A stretch of 64,000 nt of DNA from Stenotrophomonas sp. MYb238 (GTDB lineage: Bacteria > Pseudomonadota > Gammaproteobacteria > Xanthomonadales > Xanthomonadaceae). Of the stretch, positions 48,688 to 57,600 are shown one piece after another. Location of the stretch: NCBI RefSeq assembly GCF_009496535.1, contig NZ_WIDL01000012.1:60813-124812 (forward strand). Direction: 5' to 3'. The position numbers and the translations under genes are program-made. Below the pieces are notes generated by a model that saw nothing but the letters and a program-made list of their open reading frames with translations, did no database searches and was not told the DNA's origin. Within the stretch, counting starts at the first letter, position 1. Every line of letters starts with the position of its first letter.

Positions 48688-48717
48688 CCCAAACAAATGC
48701 TAGCCGATGAACATACG
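48688..48717 (+). promoter_or_regulatory. shared upstream motif, site 3 (second receptor)
   Basis: AACAAATGCTAGCCGATGAA followed by CATACG, 185 bp before the second receptor start. The rest of the 344-bp gap 48558-48901 holds a GC-rich hairpin after the first receptor (near 48572-48600) and the duplicated leader. Confidence 0.6.
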
Positions 48718-48901
48718 AATCCACGCATCTATCGCCGTGGAGCCGCATCTAGTCTTCGGTCATGACCGGCCAATGCGTGGCAGGGCTCCGTAGAGGGCCG
48801 CCATCCGCGCCGGCACAGCGGGCGCGAGCCCGGACGCGATATCCGGCGTGCCCGGCTCCCCGGTCGGCGTCGCCACAATCCACCTCGGGGGAGGGAAGAC
48901 C

Positions 48902-51115
48902 ATGATCAAGCCGCTTTGCACAGCAATCGCCATCGCGTTGGCCGCGGGCCTGGCGCCCGCGTCGGCGCAGGCCAACGACGACCAGGACAAGGAGGCCGAG
49001 GTCACCCGGCTGGACCGCGTCATCGTCACCGGCACCCGCGCGCCCAAGTCCGCCGACAAGATTCCCGGCGCCATCAACGTGGTGACGAAGGAGGACATCC
49101 AGACCACCCTGCTGGTGACCGAGGACGCGACCGCGGTGCTGGCGCGCACCGTGCCGGGCTACTCGGAGGCGTCGCAGGCCATGAGCAACACCGGCGAGAA
49201 CCTGCGCGGCCGCATCGCGCTGCGCCTGTTCGACGGCGTGCCGCAGGGGTCGCCGCTGCGCGAGGGCACGCGCAACGCCACCTTCACCGACATGGGCATC
49301 GTCGAGCGGATCGAGGTGATCAACGGCCCCTCGGCATCGGAGGGCATCGGCGCGGCGGGCGGCATCATCAACTACATCTCCGCCCAGCCCAGCAAGGAAG
49401 GCAGCCAGTTCCGCCTGCTCACGCGCTATTCGTCGCAGTTCAAGGACGACAGCGCGGGCTGGAAGGTCGGCATGAACTTCATGCACAAGCAGGACAACTT
49501 CGACGCGGTGGTCGGCCTTTCGCGCATCGATCGCGGCATGGGCTACGACGCCGACGGCGTGCGCCTGGGCATGAACACCAGCGGCTCGGTCAACGACTCG
49601 GTCGCCAACAACCTGTTCGTCAAGGCCGGCTTCAACTTCGGCGAGGCCGGCGAGAAGCGCCTGCAGGCCAGCTACAGCGACTTCACGATCGAAGGCAATG
49701 GCAACTACCGGCAGGTGGATGGCTGCCGCTACGAACCCGGCTGGTGCGAGAACCCGCACCCGAACACCTCCGAACGCGGCCATCTGTTCGAGACCAAGGC
49801 CGAGTTCAACGATTTCAGGCAGTTCAACCTGATCTACTCCGACAGCGATTTCCTCGGCGGCACGCTGGTGCTCAACGGCTATTGGGCCGACCAGGCGATG
49901 CGCTACCCGCCGGAGGACGGCAACGACCGCCAGGACCCGCAGATCCCGGCGAACGGCCCCGACGGCCGCATCTGGGACCAGTCCGAAATCCGCTCCGACA
50001 AGCGTGGCCTGCGCGCCTCCTGGACACGGCCGGACCTGTTCAACATCGAAGGGCTGGAACTGCACACCGGCGTGGACTGGGTCAGGGACACCGCCGACCA
50101 GCGGCTGGCGCTGACCGACCGGCTGTGGGTGCCGCCGATGGAGTACACCAGCCTTGCGCCCTACGCGCAGCTCAGCTACGAGCTCGGCCCGGTGACGATC
50201 AGCGGCGGCCTGCGCCGCGAGGACGGCGAACTGCACGTGGATTCCTACACCACCACCTGGTACCGCGGCCGCAAGTTCGTCCAGGGCGGCACCCTGTCCT
50301 ACAACGACACCATGAAGAACCTGGGCGCGGTCTGGCAGATCACCCCGAAGCTGTCGGCCTTCATCGCCTATGGCGAGGGCTTCGGCCTGCCCAACGTCGG
50401 CATCCCGCTGCGCAACGTCGACACCGACGGCCAGACCGTGGACGGCATCGTCGATCTGCAGCCGATCATCGTGGACAACAAGGAAATCGGCTTCAACTGG
50501 TATGGCGAGCGCATGTCGCTCGGGGCGTCCTACTACGAGTCCAACGCCGATTTCGGCAGCTCGCTCTCCGTTGACTGGCGCACCAACGACTTCGTGCTCA
50601 ACCGCGCCCCGACCCGCATCCGCGGCTTCGAGGTGACGGCCGACTGGTACGTCAACGACGACTGGAAGCTCTCGGCCCTGTTCGCCCATACCGCCGGCTG
50701 GACCTCGTTCTGGCCCTCCGACCTGGAAGGCCGCTGGGGCGCGGGCGGGCTGAACAAGCCGATGGGCGCGCTGGACACCAATCCCGACAAGCTGGTGCTG
50801 ACCGCACGCTGGAAGTTCTCGCCGAACGGCGACGTCACCCTGAGTTCGGCCACGCAGATGTCGCGCGACCTGTACGGCAGCGACTACCACGAACAATGGG
50901 ACGAACTGAAGGAATACGAGGAACACACCACCGGCTACACCCTGTTCGACCTGGGAGTGAATTACCGTGTCGAGAAGCTCGGCCGTTTCTCCCTGGGCGT
51001 CGAGAACCTGGCCAACAAGCAGTACATCCTGACCTGGTCGCAGGTGCCCGGTTTCCGCAACTATTGGGCCGGACGCGGGCGGATGTACTCGTTCACCTAC
51101 GAGTACACGTTCTAA
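48902..51115 (+). CDS. TonB-dependent receptor, second of a tandem pair
   Basis: 737-residue outer-membrane transporter. Signal peptide MIKPLCTAIAIALAAGLAPASAQA, TonB-box-like LDRVIVTGTRAPK, plug with RIALRLFDGVPQGSPLREG and NGPSASEGIGAAGGIINYIS, and a barrel ending YSFTYEYTF. Long stretches match the preceding receptor (for example DNKEIGFNW-type and VWVPPMEYTS blocks). It is a diverged duplicate. An added CRYEPGWCENP loop with two cysteines near residue 278 is absent from the first copy. Confidence 0.92.
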   Translation: MIKPLCTAIAIALAAGLAPASAQANDDQDKEAEVTRLDRVIVTGTRAPKSADKIPGAINVVTKEDIQTTLLVTEDATAVLARTVPGYSEASQAMSNTGENLRGRIALRLFDGVPQGSPLREGTRNATFTDMGIVERIEVINGPSASEGIGAAGGIINYISAQPSKEGSQFRLLTRYSSQFKDDSAGWKVGMNFMHKQDNFDAVVGLSRIDRGMGYDADGVRLGMNTSGSVNDSVANNLFVKAGFNFGEAGEKRLQASYSDFTIEGNGNYRQVDGCRYEPGWCENPHPNTSERGHLFETKAEFNDFRQFNLIYSDSDFLGGTLVLNGYWADQAMRYPPEDGNDRQDPQIPANGPDGRIWDQSEIRSDKRGLRASWTRPDLFNIEGLELHTGVDWVRDTADQRLALTDRLWVPPMEYTSLAPYAQLSYELGPVTISGGLRREDGELHVDSYTTTWYRGRKFVQGGTLSYNDTMKNLGAVWQITPKLSAFIAYGEGFGLPNVGIPLRNVDTDGQTVDGIVDLQPIIVDNKEIGFNWYGERMSLGASYYESNADFGSSLSVDWRTNDFVLNRAPTRIRGFEVTADWYVNDDWKLSALFAHTAGWTSFWPSDLEGRWGAGGLNKPMGALDTNPDKLVLTARWKFSPNGDVTLSSATQMSRDLYGSDYHEQWDELKEYEEHTTGYTLFDLGVNYRVEKLGRFSLGVENLANKQYILTWSQVPGFRNYWAGRGRMYSFTYEYTF

Positions 51116-51228
51116 GCGATGGCGGCGGCAGGAGACCCTCTCCGCCGCCGCCTTCATCGCCCGGCTGCCGCGGACAGCCGGGCGATGCCGTCGATGCACC
51201 GCTCCCTTCGCGGGAAATGGAGGAAGGC

Positions 51229-52467
51229 ATGACCTCGTTGTACCGCCGCACTGGCCTGCGGGCGCTGCTGGCCCTCTGCACCGCGCTGGTTCCCTTCATC
51301 GCCGCCTCCGCGGACCCGCCGCAGCCCGACACGCGCGCGTGGCTGCAGCGGGAAGTCGTGGACGTCGGGTATCCCGGCGCGCGCGTGCTGCTGTGGCACG
51401 GTGACGCGGTTGTCCGCGACGAGACGCTCGGGTTCGCCGACATCGCGCATGCGCGGCCGCTGTCCGATGACGCGATCTATCGCATCTATTCGATGACCAA
51501 GCCGGTGGTGTCGGCCGCCGTGCTGCGCCTGATCGGCGAAGGCCACGGCACGCTCGACGATCCGGTGGGCAAGCACCTGCCGGAACTGGCGGGACTGAAA
51601 GTGATGGGCGTCACCGGCATCGGCCGCGCTCCGGCGCGGGCCCTCACCATCCGCCACCTGCTCACCCACACCACCGGCTTCCCGGTCGGCGACGGCAAGG
51701 CCGCGCGCCGCCGCCACGAGGCGAGGCTGGAATACAGCCTCGACCTGGCCGCCTACGTCCAGCGGCTGGGCAAGGTGCCGCTGGAGCGCGAACCCGGCAC
51801 CCGCTTCGCCTACGACAGCATCGCCACCGAGGTGCTTGGCCGGCTGGTCGAGGTATGGAGCGGGCAACCGCTGCCGCTCTACCTGCACACCACGTTCTTC
51901 GTGCCGCTCGGCATGGTCGATACCGGCTTCGAGGTGCCGGCCGGGCAGCGCGACCGCATCGTCGAACTGAGCCGCATCGACGACGAAGGACGGCTGGTGC
52001 TGTCCGACGAACCGACCGCGCGGTATCCCGGCACCCGGCCGCGCCCGTATTTCAGTGCGGCCGGCGGCCTGTATTCCACCGCATCGGACTACCTCCGCTT
52101 CGCGCGCATGCTGTTGGCGCGCGGTCGCCTGGACGGCCACGAGTTCGTACCGGCCGCGCTGGTCGATGAGATGTTCCGCGACCAACTCGCGCCGATGGGG
52201 TTGGCGGTCCCCTACATCGACGAGACGCCGGGGCGCGGCTTCGGCCTGGGCCTGTCGGTGCTGCTCGACCCCGCCGCGCAGGGGCGCGAGGGCGCGGCCG
52301 GGCAGGTGGGCTGGACCGGCGCGGCATCCACCGCGTTCGTGATCGACCCGGCCACCGGCAGCATCGGCGTGCTGATGCTGCAACACCTGCCCGGCAGCCA
52401 CCCGCGCGAATTGCCGCGCGTGGCCCGCGCCTTCTACAACCACCTGCAGCAGGTGATCGCACCGTGA
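51229..52467 (+). CDS. serine hydrolase of the beta-lactamase/esterase superfamily
   Basis: 412-residue exported protein. The signal peptide (LRALLALCTALVPFIAASA) is followed by a class C-like serine hydrolase domain. The nucleophile is Ser88 in YSMTK (SxxK), and the tyrosine motif is in FAYDSIATEVLG. Such proteins are more often esterases than beta-lactamases. A GGAGG at 51219-51223 supports the start at 51229. It opens the compact run of genes ending at 60610 and could remove ester groups from a glycoside in the periplasm. Confidence 0.85.
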   Translation: MTSLYRRTGLRALLALCTALVPFIAASADPPQPDTRAWLQREVVDVGYPGARVLLWHGDAVVRDETLGFADIAHARPLSDDAIYRIYSMTKPVVSAAVLRLIGEGHGTLDDPVGKHLPELAGLKVMGVTGIGRAPARALTIRHLLTHTTGFPVGDGKAARRRHEARLEYSLDLAAYVQRLGKVPLEREPGTRFAYDSIATEVLGRLVEVWSGQPLPLYLHTTFFVPLGMVDTGFEVPAGQRDRIVELSRIDDEGRLVLSDEPTARYPGTRPRPYFSAAGGLYSTASDYLRFARMLLARGRLDGHEFVPAALVDEMFRDQLAPMGLAVPYIDETPGRGFGLGLSVLLDPAAQGREGAAGQVGWTGAASTAFVIDPATGSIGVLMLQHLPGSHPRELPRVARAFYNHLQQVIAP

Positions 52468-53411
52468 CCCCTCCCGCGAGCGTCCTCGTCGCCGGCTCGG
52501 CCAATCTCGATTTCGTGGTGCGCGCGGCGCATGTGCCGGCGCCGGGCGAGACCGTGCTCGGCCGTGAATTCCGTACCTTTCCCGGCGGCAAGGGCGCCAA
52601 CCAGGCGGTGGCCTGCGCGCGCGCCGGTGGCGCCGATACCCGCATGCTGCTGGCGCTGGGCGAGGACGATTTCGCCAAGCCCATCGAGGCCTCCCTGCTC
52701 GATGCCGGCGTGAAGCTGCATACAGTGCGCGATGCGCAGCAACCGACCGGCACCGCCTTCATCTGCCTGTCCGACGATGCCGAGAACGCCATCACCGTCG
52801 CGCCCGGCGCCAACAGGGCGCTCAAGCCCGGACACCTGCCGCCGCTGGACGGCGTGCAATGGCTGCTGCTGCAGCTGGAAACGCCGCTGGACACCGTGCT
52901 CGCCCACGCGCGGGCCGCACGCGCGGCAGGGGTCAGGGTCGCGCTCAACGCCGCGCCGGCGCAGGCGCTGCCGGCCGGGCTGCTGGCCGCGCTGGACCTG
53001 CTGATCGTCAACGAAGGCGAACTGGACGTGGTGGCCGGCCACCCGCCGGACCTGGCCACCGGCCTGGCGCGGCTGGACGTGCCCTGCGTGATCGTCACCC
53101 TCGGCGCGCGCGGCTGCCTGGCGCGCAGCGAAGGCCGCATCCTGGTGCAGCCGGCGTTCTCCGTCGTGCCGGTCGATACCACCGCCGCCGGCGATACGTT
53201 CTGCGGCACGCTGGTGGCGGCGCTGGCGCGCGGGCAGGCGCTGCCGCAGGCGCTGCTGGCCGCCAGCGCCGCGTCCGCGCTGGCCTGCACGCGGCTGGGC
53301 GCGCAGGCCAGCATCCCCGATCATGCCGAGGTCGCCGCCCTGCTGGCCGATGCCGCGCGCGTCCCCGGCGCCGACGCCCATGCCGCGCTGGCGGCATGGT
53401 GCGCGCCCTGA
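52464..53411 (+). CDS. PfkB family sugar kinase, ribokinase-like
   Basis: 315-residue cytoplasmic kinase. The first PfkB signature is FPGGKGANQAVACARAGG near residue 40, the second DTTAAGDTFCGTLVAAL near 240 with the catalytic Asp. The start VAGSANLDFVV is typical of ribokinases, which phosphorylate the 5-OH of pentoses. GTG start overlaps the hydrolase stop as GTGA. With transaldolase downstream it fits entry of a pentose into central metabolism. Confidence 0.9.
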   Translation: MTPPASVLVAGSANLDFVVRAAHVPAPGETVLGREFRTFPGGKGANQAVACARAGGADTRMLLALGEDDFAKPIEASLLDAGVKLHTVRDAQQPTGTAFICLSDDAENAITVAPGANRALKPGHLPPLDGVQWLLLQLETPLDTVLAHARAARAAGVRVALNAAPAQALPAGLLAALDLLIVNEGELDVVAGHPPDLATGLARLDVPCVIVTLGARGCLARSEGRILVQPAFSVVPVDTTAAGDTFCGTLVAALARGQALPQALLAASAASALACTRLGAQASIPDHAEVAALLADAARVPGADAHAALAAWCAP

Positions 53412-53431
53412 CCCTTTCCGTTTGCCGCTGG

Positions 53432-55630
53432 ATGAATGCCATGACCACGCCGTACACCACGCCCGACTACGACAACGAAGCCGTCGACCACGGGCGCGGG
53501 GCGATCACCACCGAATACAGGTTCTCCCACGTCACCACCGGCCGCTACCTGCCCACCCCGGGCAAGGCGCCGGCCTGGCCGTTCGCCGACATCGGCAGCT
53601 GGATGATCGACGCCAACGCCAGCGCCGCCGACTGGCTGACCGAGCTGAAGGACTGGCGCCGCGAGCACCTGGTGCGCATCGGCTACACCGACGTGAACTA
53701 CCGGCGCCCGGAACTGCAGTGGGCGCAGCGCAACTTCGTGCACGCGCAGATGATGGTCGAGGACCGTTACTTCTTCGACGTTGAAACCGCGCAATACACC
53801 GTCGACAGGTACCTGGACGACCTGATCGAACGCTTCGGCGGGCTCGACTCGGTGCTGATCTGGTACGTCTACCCGAACATCGGCATCGACGACCGCAACC
53901 AGTTCGACCTGGCGCATACCCTGCCCGGCGGCATCGCCGGCCTGAAGGCCGCGGTGCAGGCGTTCCAGAAGCGCGGCGTGCGCGTGTTCCTGCCGGCCAA
54001 GCCGTGGGACCACGGCACCCGCGACCCGGGCGTGACGCACTGGGACGGCATGGCCGGGATCATCCAGGCCACCGGCGCCGACGGCATCAACGGCGACACC
54101 TTCAACGGCGTGCCGCGCGCGTTCTTCGACGCCTGCGACGCCAACGGCAACCCGGTGGTGGTGCAGCCCGAGTCCACCATCAGCTCGGAAGAGCAGCTGA
54201 TCTGGAACGTGCAGAGCTGGGGCAAGAAGGCCCCGGACGGCCCGGTGCCGCCGGTGTCCAAGTGGAAGTGGCTGGAGCCGCGCCACATGGTCAACTACGA
54301 GAACCGCTGGGGCCGCAACCGCAACCACGACCTGCAGTACTGCTTCTTCAACGGCATCGGCTACAACGCCTGGGAGAACATCTGGGGCATCTGGAACCCG
54401 TTCACCGCGCGCGATGGCGAGACCCTGCGCCGCATCGCCGCGATCTACCGCCAGTTCCCGCAGCTGGTGGTGTCGATGGACTGGGAGCCGTACCAGGTCT
54501 GCTGCCAGGGCGGCATCTTCGCCAGCAGGTTCCCGGGCGACGGCTTGTGCCTGCACACCCTCGTCAACCGCAACGAATACGCGGTCAACGGCGAGCAGAT
54601 CGGCCTGCCGCATGTCGAAGGCACCCGTTACTACGATGTCTGGCACGGAGTTGAGCTGTCGCCCGCCGTGCGTGATGGTGTGGCCATCATCGAACTGCCG
54701 ATGGAAGCGCGCGGCTTTGGCGCGGTGCTGAGCCTGCAGCCGGGTGCCGTGGTCGACGGTCTTGATGCATTTCTGGTCGCAGCCGCCAGGCGCGCCGAAC
54801 AGCCGCTCAACAGTTTCTCCGGCGCATGGAAGGCGATCCCGCAGCAGCTGCGCGAGATTCCGGCCACCACCGTGCAGGCGACCGCACCGCAGGGCATGGT
54901 CACCATCCCGGCCGGCGAGTTCGTGTTCGCCGTCGGCGGCGTCGAGATCGAAGGCTTCAACTGGGCCGGCCAGGACGTGCAGTTCCCGTGGGAAGACTGC
55001 CCGCGCCGCCATCACCGCCGGCGCATGCAGATGGCCGCGTTCCACATCGACCGCCATCCGGTCACCAACGCGCAGTTCAAGGTCTTCATCGACGCCACCG
55101 GCTACCGCCCGGACGACGCCATCAACTTCCTCGCCCACTGGGTGGACGGCGCGCCGCGCGCCGGCTGGGACAACAAGCCGGTGACGTGGGTGTCGCTGGA
55201 GGACGCGCGCGCCTACGCCGCGTGGGCCGGCAAGCGCCTGCCGCACGGATGGGAATGGCAGTACGCCGCGCAGGGCGGCGATGGCCGGCTGTATCCGTGG
55301 GGCGACGAATGGGACGCGACCCGCGTACCGCGGGTGAACCGCGGCCGCCGCATCCTGCCGCCGGACGACGTCGACGCGCATCCGCGCGGCGCCAGCCCGT
55401 TCGGCGTCGAAGACCTGGTCGGCAACGTCTGGCAGTGGACCGACGAATTCGTCGACGAGCACACCCGCGCGGCGATCCTGCGCGGCGGCTCCAGCTACCA
55501 GCCGCAGACCTCGCACTGGTATTTCCCGCAGGCCTACCGCCTGGACCAGCACGGCAAGTACCTGCTGATGGCGCCGGCCAAGGACCGTAGCGGCATGCTC
55601 GGCTTCCGCTGCGTGGTGGACGCGGCGTGA
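53432..55630 (+). CDS. two-domain protein: TIM-barrel glycoside-hydrolase-like domain plus FGE/SUMF1-like domain
   Basis: 732 residues, no signal peptide. Residues about 50-440 look like a glycosidase-type barrel and beta-sandwich: WMIDANASAADWLTELKDW, SVLIWYVYPNIG, VFLPAKPWDHGTRDP, GADGINGDTFNGVP, then a sandwich with YYDVWHGVELSPAVRDG. I cannot name the family. Residues about 485-732 are an FGE/SUMF1 domain (MVTIPAGEF, FHIDRHPVTNAQFKVFI, LPHGWEWQYAAQGGDGRLYP, DLVGNVWQWTDEF, LRGGSSY). The two cysteines that catalyse formylglycine formation are missing after GGSS, so it should not be a sulfatase activator. ATG at 53441 is an alternative start. Confidence 0.8.
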   Translation: MNAMTTPYTTPDYDNEAVDHGRGAITTEYRFSHVTTGRYLPTPGKAPAWPFADIGSWMIDANASAADWLTELKDWRREHLVRIGYTDVNYRRPELQWAQRNFVHAQMMVEDRYFFDVETAQYTVDRYLDDLIERFGGLDSVLIWYVYPNIGIDDRNQFDLAHTLPGGIAGLKAAVQAFQKRGVRVFLPAKPWDHGTRDPGVTHWDGMAGIIQATGADGINGDTFNGVPRAFFDACDANGNPVVVQPESTISSEEQLIWNVQSWGKKAPDGPVPPVSKWKWLEPRHMVNYENRWGRNRNHDLQYCFFNGIGYNAWENIWGIWNPFTARDGETLRRIAAIYRQFPQLVVSMDWEPYQVCCQGGIFASRFPGDGLCLHTLVNRNEYAVNGEQIGLPHVEGTRYYDVWHGVELSPAVRDGVAIIELPMEARGFGAVLSLQPGAVVDGLDAFLVAAARRAEQPLNSFSGAWKAIPQQLREIPATTVQATAPQGMVTIPAGEFVFAVGGVEIEGFNWAGQDVQFPWEDCPRRHHRRRMQMAAFHIDRHPVTNAQFKVFIDATGYRPDDAINFLAHWVDGAPRAGWDNKPVTWVSLEDARAYAAWAGKRLPHGWEWQYAAQGGDGRLYPWGDEWDATRVPRVNRGRRILPPDDVDAHPRGASPFGVEDLVGNVWQWTDEFVDEHTRAAILRGGSSYQPQTSHWYFPQAYRLDQHGKYLLMAPAKDRSGMLGFRCVVDAA

Positions 55631-57486
55631 GCGCAATCATCGCCAATGGCCAGCGGTTGGCCGCATTGTCCGCGGTGCAGCTCGATGGCGTGTTCGGGCA
55701 GATGCTCGCGGCCAACCGCAGCGGTCGGCTGAGCCATTTCATCGTCGATGAGCACAGCCCGTCGATCAGCATCTTCGGCCAGGCGCACAAGCAGCTCAAC
55801 CAGGAAGGCGACTGGTACGGCGAGCACGCCGGCAAGTGGCTGTCGGCCACCGCGCGCGCGGTCGCGCAGGGCGGGCAGCCGCAGCTGGAAACCAACCTGC
55901 GCCGCGTCGCCGACTGGCTGCTCGGCCAGCAGGACGCGGACGGCTACCTCGGCACCTACGCCGCCGACCGCCGCTTCACCGTGCCGCAGCCGCCAAAACC
56001 CGAAAGCTGGAACGGCGAACCGGCGCTGCGCACCTGGGACATCTGGACCCACAGCTACCTGATCCTGGGTTTGCTGGAAACCTGGCGTGCGCTGGGCGAC
56101 GACACCTACCTGCGGGCCGCGCGCCGCATCGCCGACCTGTGCTGGCAGGCGCTGGAATCGGGCATCGACATCACCACGCTGGGCAACCATCACGGCATGT
56201 CGGCCACGGTGCTGCTGGACCCGGCCGCCGACCTGTACCTGGCCACCGGCGAGACGCGCTATCTCGCCCTGGCCGAGAAGATCCTGCAGCAGGCCAACGC
56301 CAACCCGCGCCTGGCCCTGCTGGACAAGGCGCTGGCCGGCGAGGACGCCGCCTTCATCGCCACCGGCAAGGCCTACCAGCTGTGCTGGAACCTGGTCGGC
56401 CTGGCCAAGCTGTACAAGGCCACCGGCAAGGACGACTACCGCCTCGCCGTCGATGCGCTGTGGCACAACATCCGCGCGCAGCACCTCACGCTCGGCGGCG
56501 GCCCGTGGGGCGGCGTGGCGCACCGCTCGCGCGAGGTGTTCAACGCGCCGCGCACGTTTTTCCCGCAGGCCTACGTGGAAACCTGCTCAGTGCTGGCGTG
56601 GATGCAGCTCAACCGCGAGCTGCTGGCGATCACCGGCCATGCGCGGTACGCCGAGGAGCTCGAGCGCAGCGCCTACAACGACCTGCTGGCGGCGATGGCG
56701 CCCGATGGCCAGGACTGGTGCTACTACACCTTCCCCAACGGCAGACGCGTGCACACCACCTACTGGCGCTGCTGCAAGTCCTCCGGCGCGATGGCGGTGG
56801 AAGAGCTGCCGCAGGTCGCCTATGGCACCGCCGCCGACGGCAGCCTGCGGGTGAACCTGTACGGTGCCGGGCAGGCGACTTTGCAGCACGCCGAGGCCGG
56901 CGCGGTGACGCTGCGGCAGCAGACGCGCTATCCGTTCGATGGCCACGTCGCGCTGCGGGTGACGCCCGAGAACCGCGCCACCTTCGGCATCGGCCTGCGT
57001 ATCCCGGCCTGGGCCGAGGACGCGCGCATCCAGGTCAACGGCGTCGACGTGCCGGTGCAGGCGGGCGCGGACGGCTTCGTGCAGCTGTCGCGGCAGTGGC
57101 AGGCCGGCGACATCGTCGCCGTGGCGCTGCCGATGCGGCCGCAGCTGCAACGCGCGGCCAACATCAACGTGCAGGAGTCGCGCGCGCCCGACGGTTCGCC
57201 GGTGGCGCAGGAAGTGCTGCGCTGGGAATACGTCGGGCTCACCGTCGGCCCGCTGGTCTATGCCACGCCGCTGATCGACGGCTACAAGACCGAGGAAACG
57301 GTGAAGCTGCCGGCCGGCGTTCCATCGACGTGGCTGCGGGTGGGCGAGGACCGCGGCGAAGGCGCACCGGTGACGATGCAGCTGCAATGCCGCGCGCCGC
57401 TGGTGTTCGAACCCTATTACCGCTGTGGCGGCCGCGGACACGGTGCGTGGCGGCTGAGCTGGCTGTCGCTGGCGCCGGCGGAGTGA
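55627..57486 (+). CDS. GH127 family beta-L-arabinofuranosidase-like glycosidase (DUF1680)
   Basis: 619-residue glycoside hydrolase. The family's metal site is complete: Glu318 and Cys320 in AYVETCSVL and the pair Cys382-Cys383 in YWRCCKSSG, matching the Glu-Cys-Cys-Cys zinc site known from HypBA1, where one Cys is nucleophile. Glu303 in SREVF is a candidate acid/base. An (alpha/alpha)6 barrel (RTWDIWTHSYLILGLLE, TLGNHHGMSATVLLDP) is followed by beta-sandwiches. No signal peptide, so it acts in the cytoplasm. GTG start overlaps the previous stop as GTGA. Confidence 0.88.
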   Translation: MSAIIANGQRLAALSAVQLDGVFGQMLAANRSGRLSHFIVDEHSPSISIFGQAHKQLNQEGDWYGEHAGKWLSATARAVAQGGQPQLETNLRRVADWLLGQQDADGYLGTYAADRRFTVPQPPKPESWNGEPALRTWDIWTHSYLILGLLETWRALGDDTYLRAARRIADLCWQALESGIDITTLGNHHGMSATVLLDPAADLYLATGETRYLALAEKILQQANANPRLALLDKALAGEDAAFIATGKAYQLCWNLVGLAKLYKATGKDDYRLAVDALWHNIRAQHLTLGGGPWGGVAHRSREVFNAPRTFFPQAYVETCSVLAWMQLNRELLAITGHARYAEELERSAYNDLLAAMAPDGQDWCYYTFPNGRRVHTTYWRCCKSSGAMAVEELPQVAYGTAADGSLRVNLYGAGQATLQHAEAGAVTLRQQTRYPFDGHVALRVTPENRATFGIGLRIPAWAEDARIQVNGVDVPVQAGADGFVQLSRQWQAGDIVAVALPMRPQLQRAANINVQESRAPDGSPVAQEVLRWEYVGLTVGPLVYATPLIDGYKTEETVKLPAGVPSTWLRVGEDRGEGAPVTMQLQCRAPLVFEPYYRCGGRGHGAWRLSWLSLAPAE

Positions 57487-57600
57487 AGGCGCCAGCCTGC
57501 GCTCCATTCATCGTCTTAGGTCCTCGCTGAAAATACCCGCACGGTATGTTTCTTCCCGGCAACGCGAAGGAAACTGCAATCAAGGAATCGAGTGCACCCC

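Noticed and set aside
51229-52467. Antibiotic-resistance beta-lactamase (AmpC)
   Set aside because: The SxxK motif is shared by many esterases, the tyrosine motif is YDS rather than YAN, and the gene is embedded in a catabolic operon with no ampR.
54886-55630. Sulfatase-activating formylglycine-generating enzyme
   Set aside because: The catalytic cysteine pair is absent and there is no sulfatase gene in the window.
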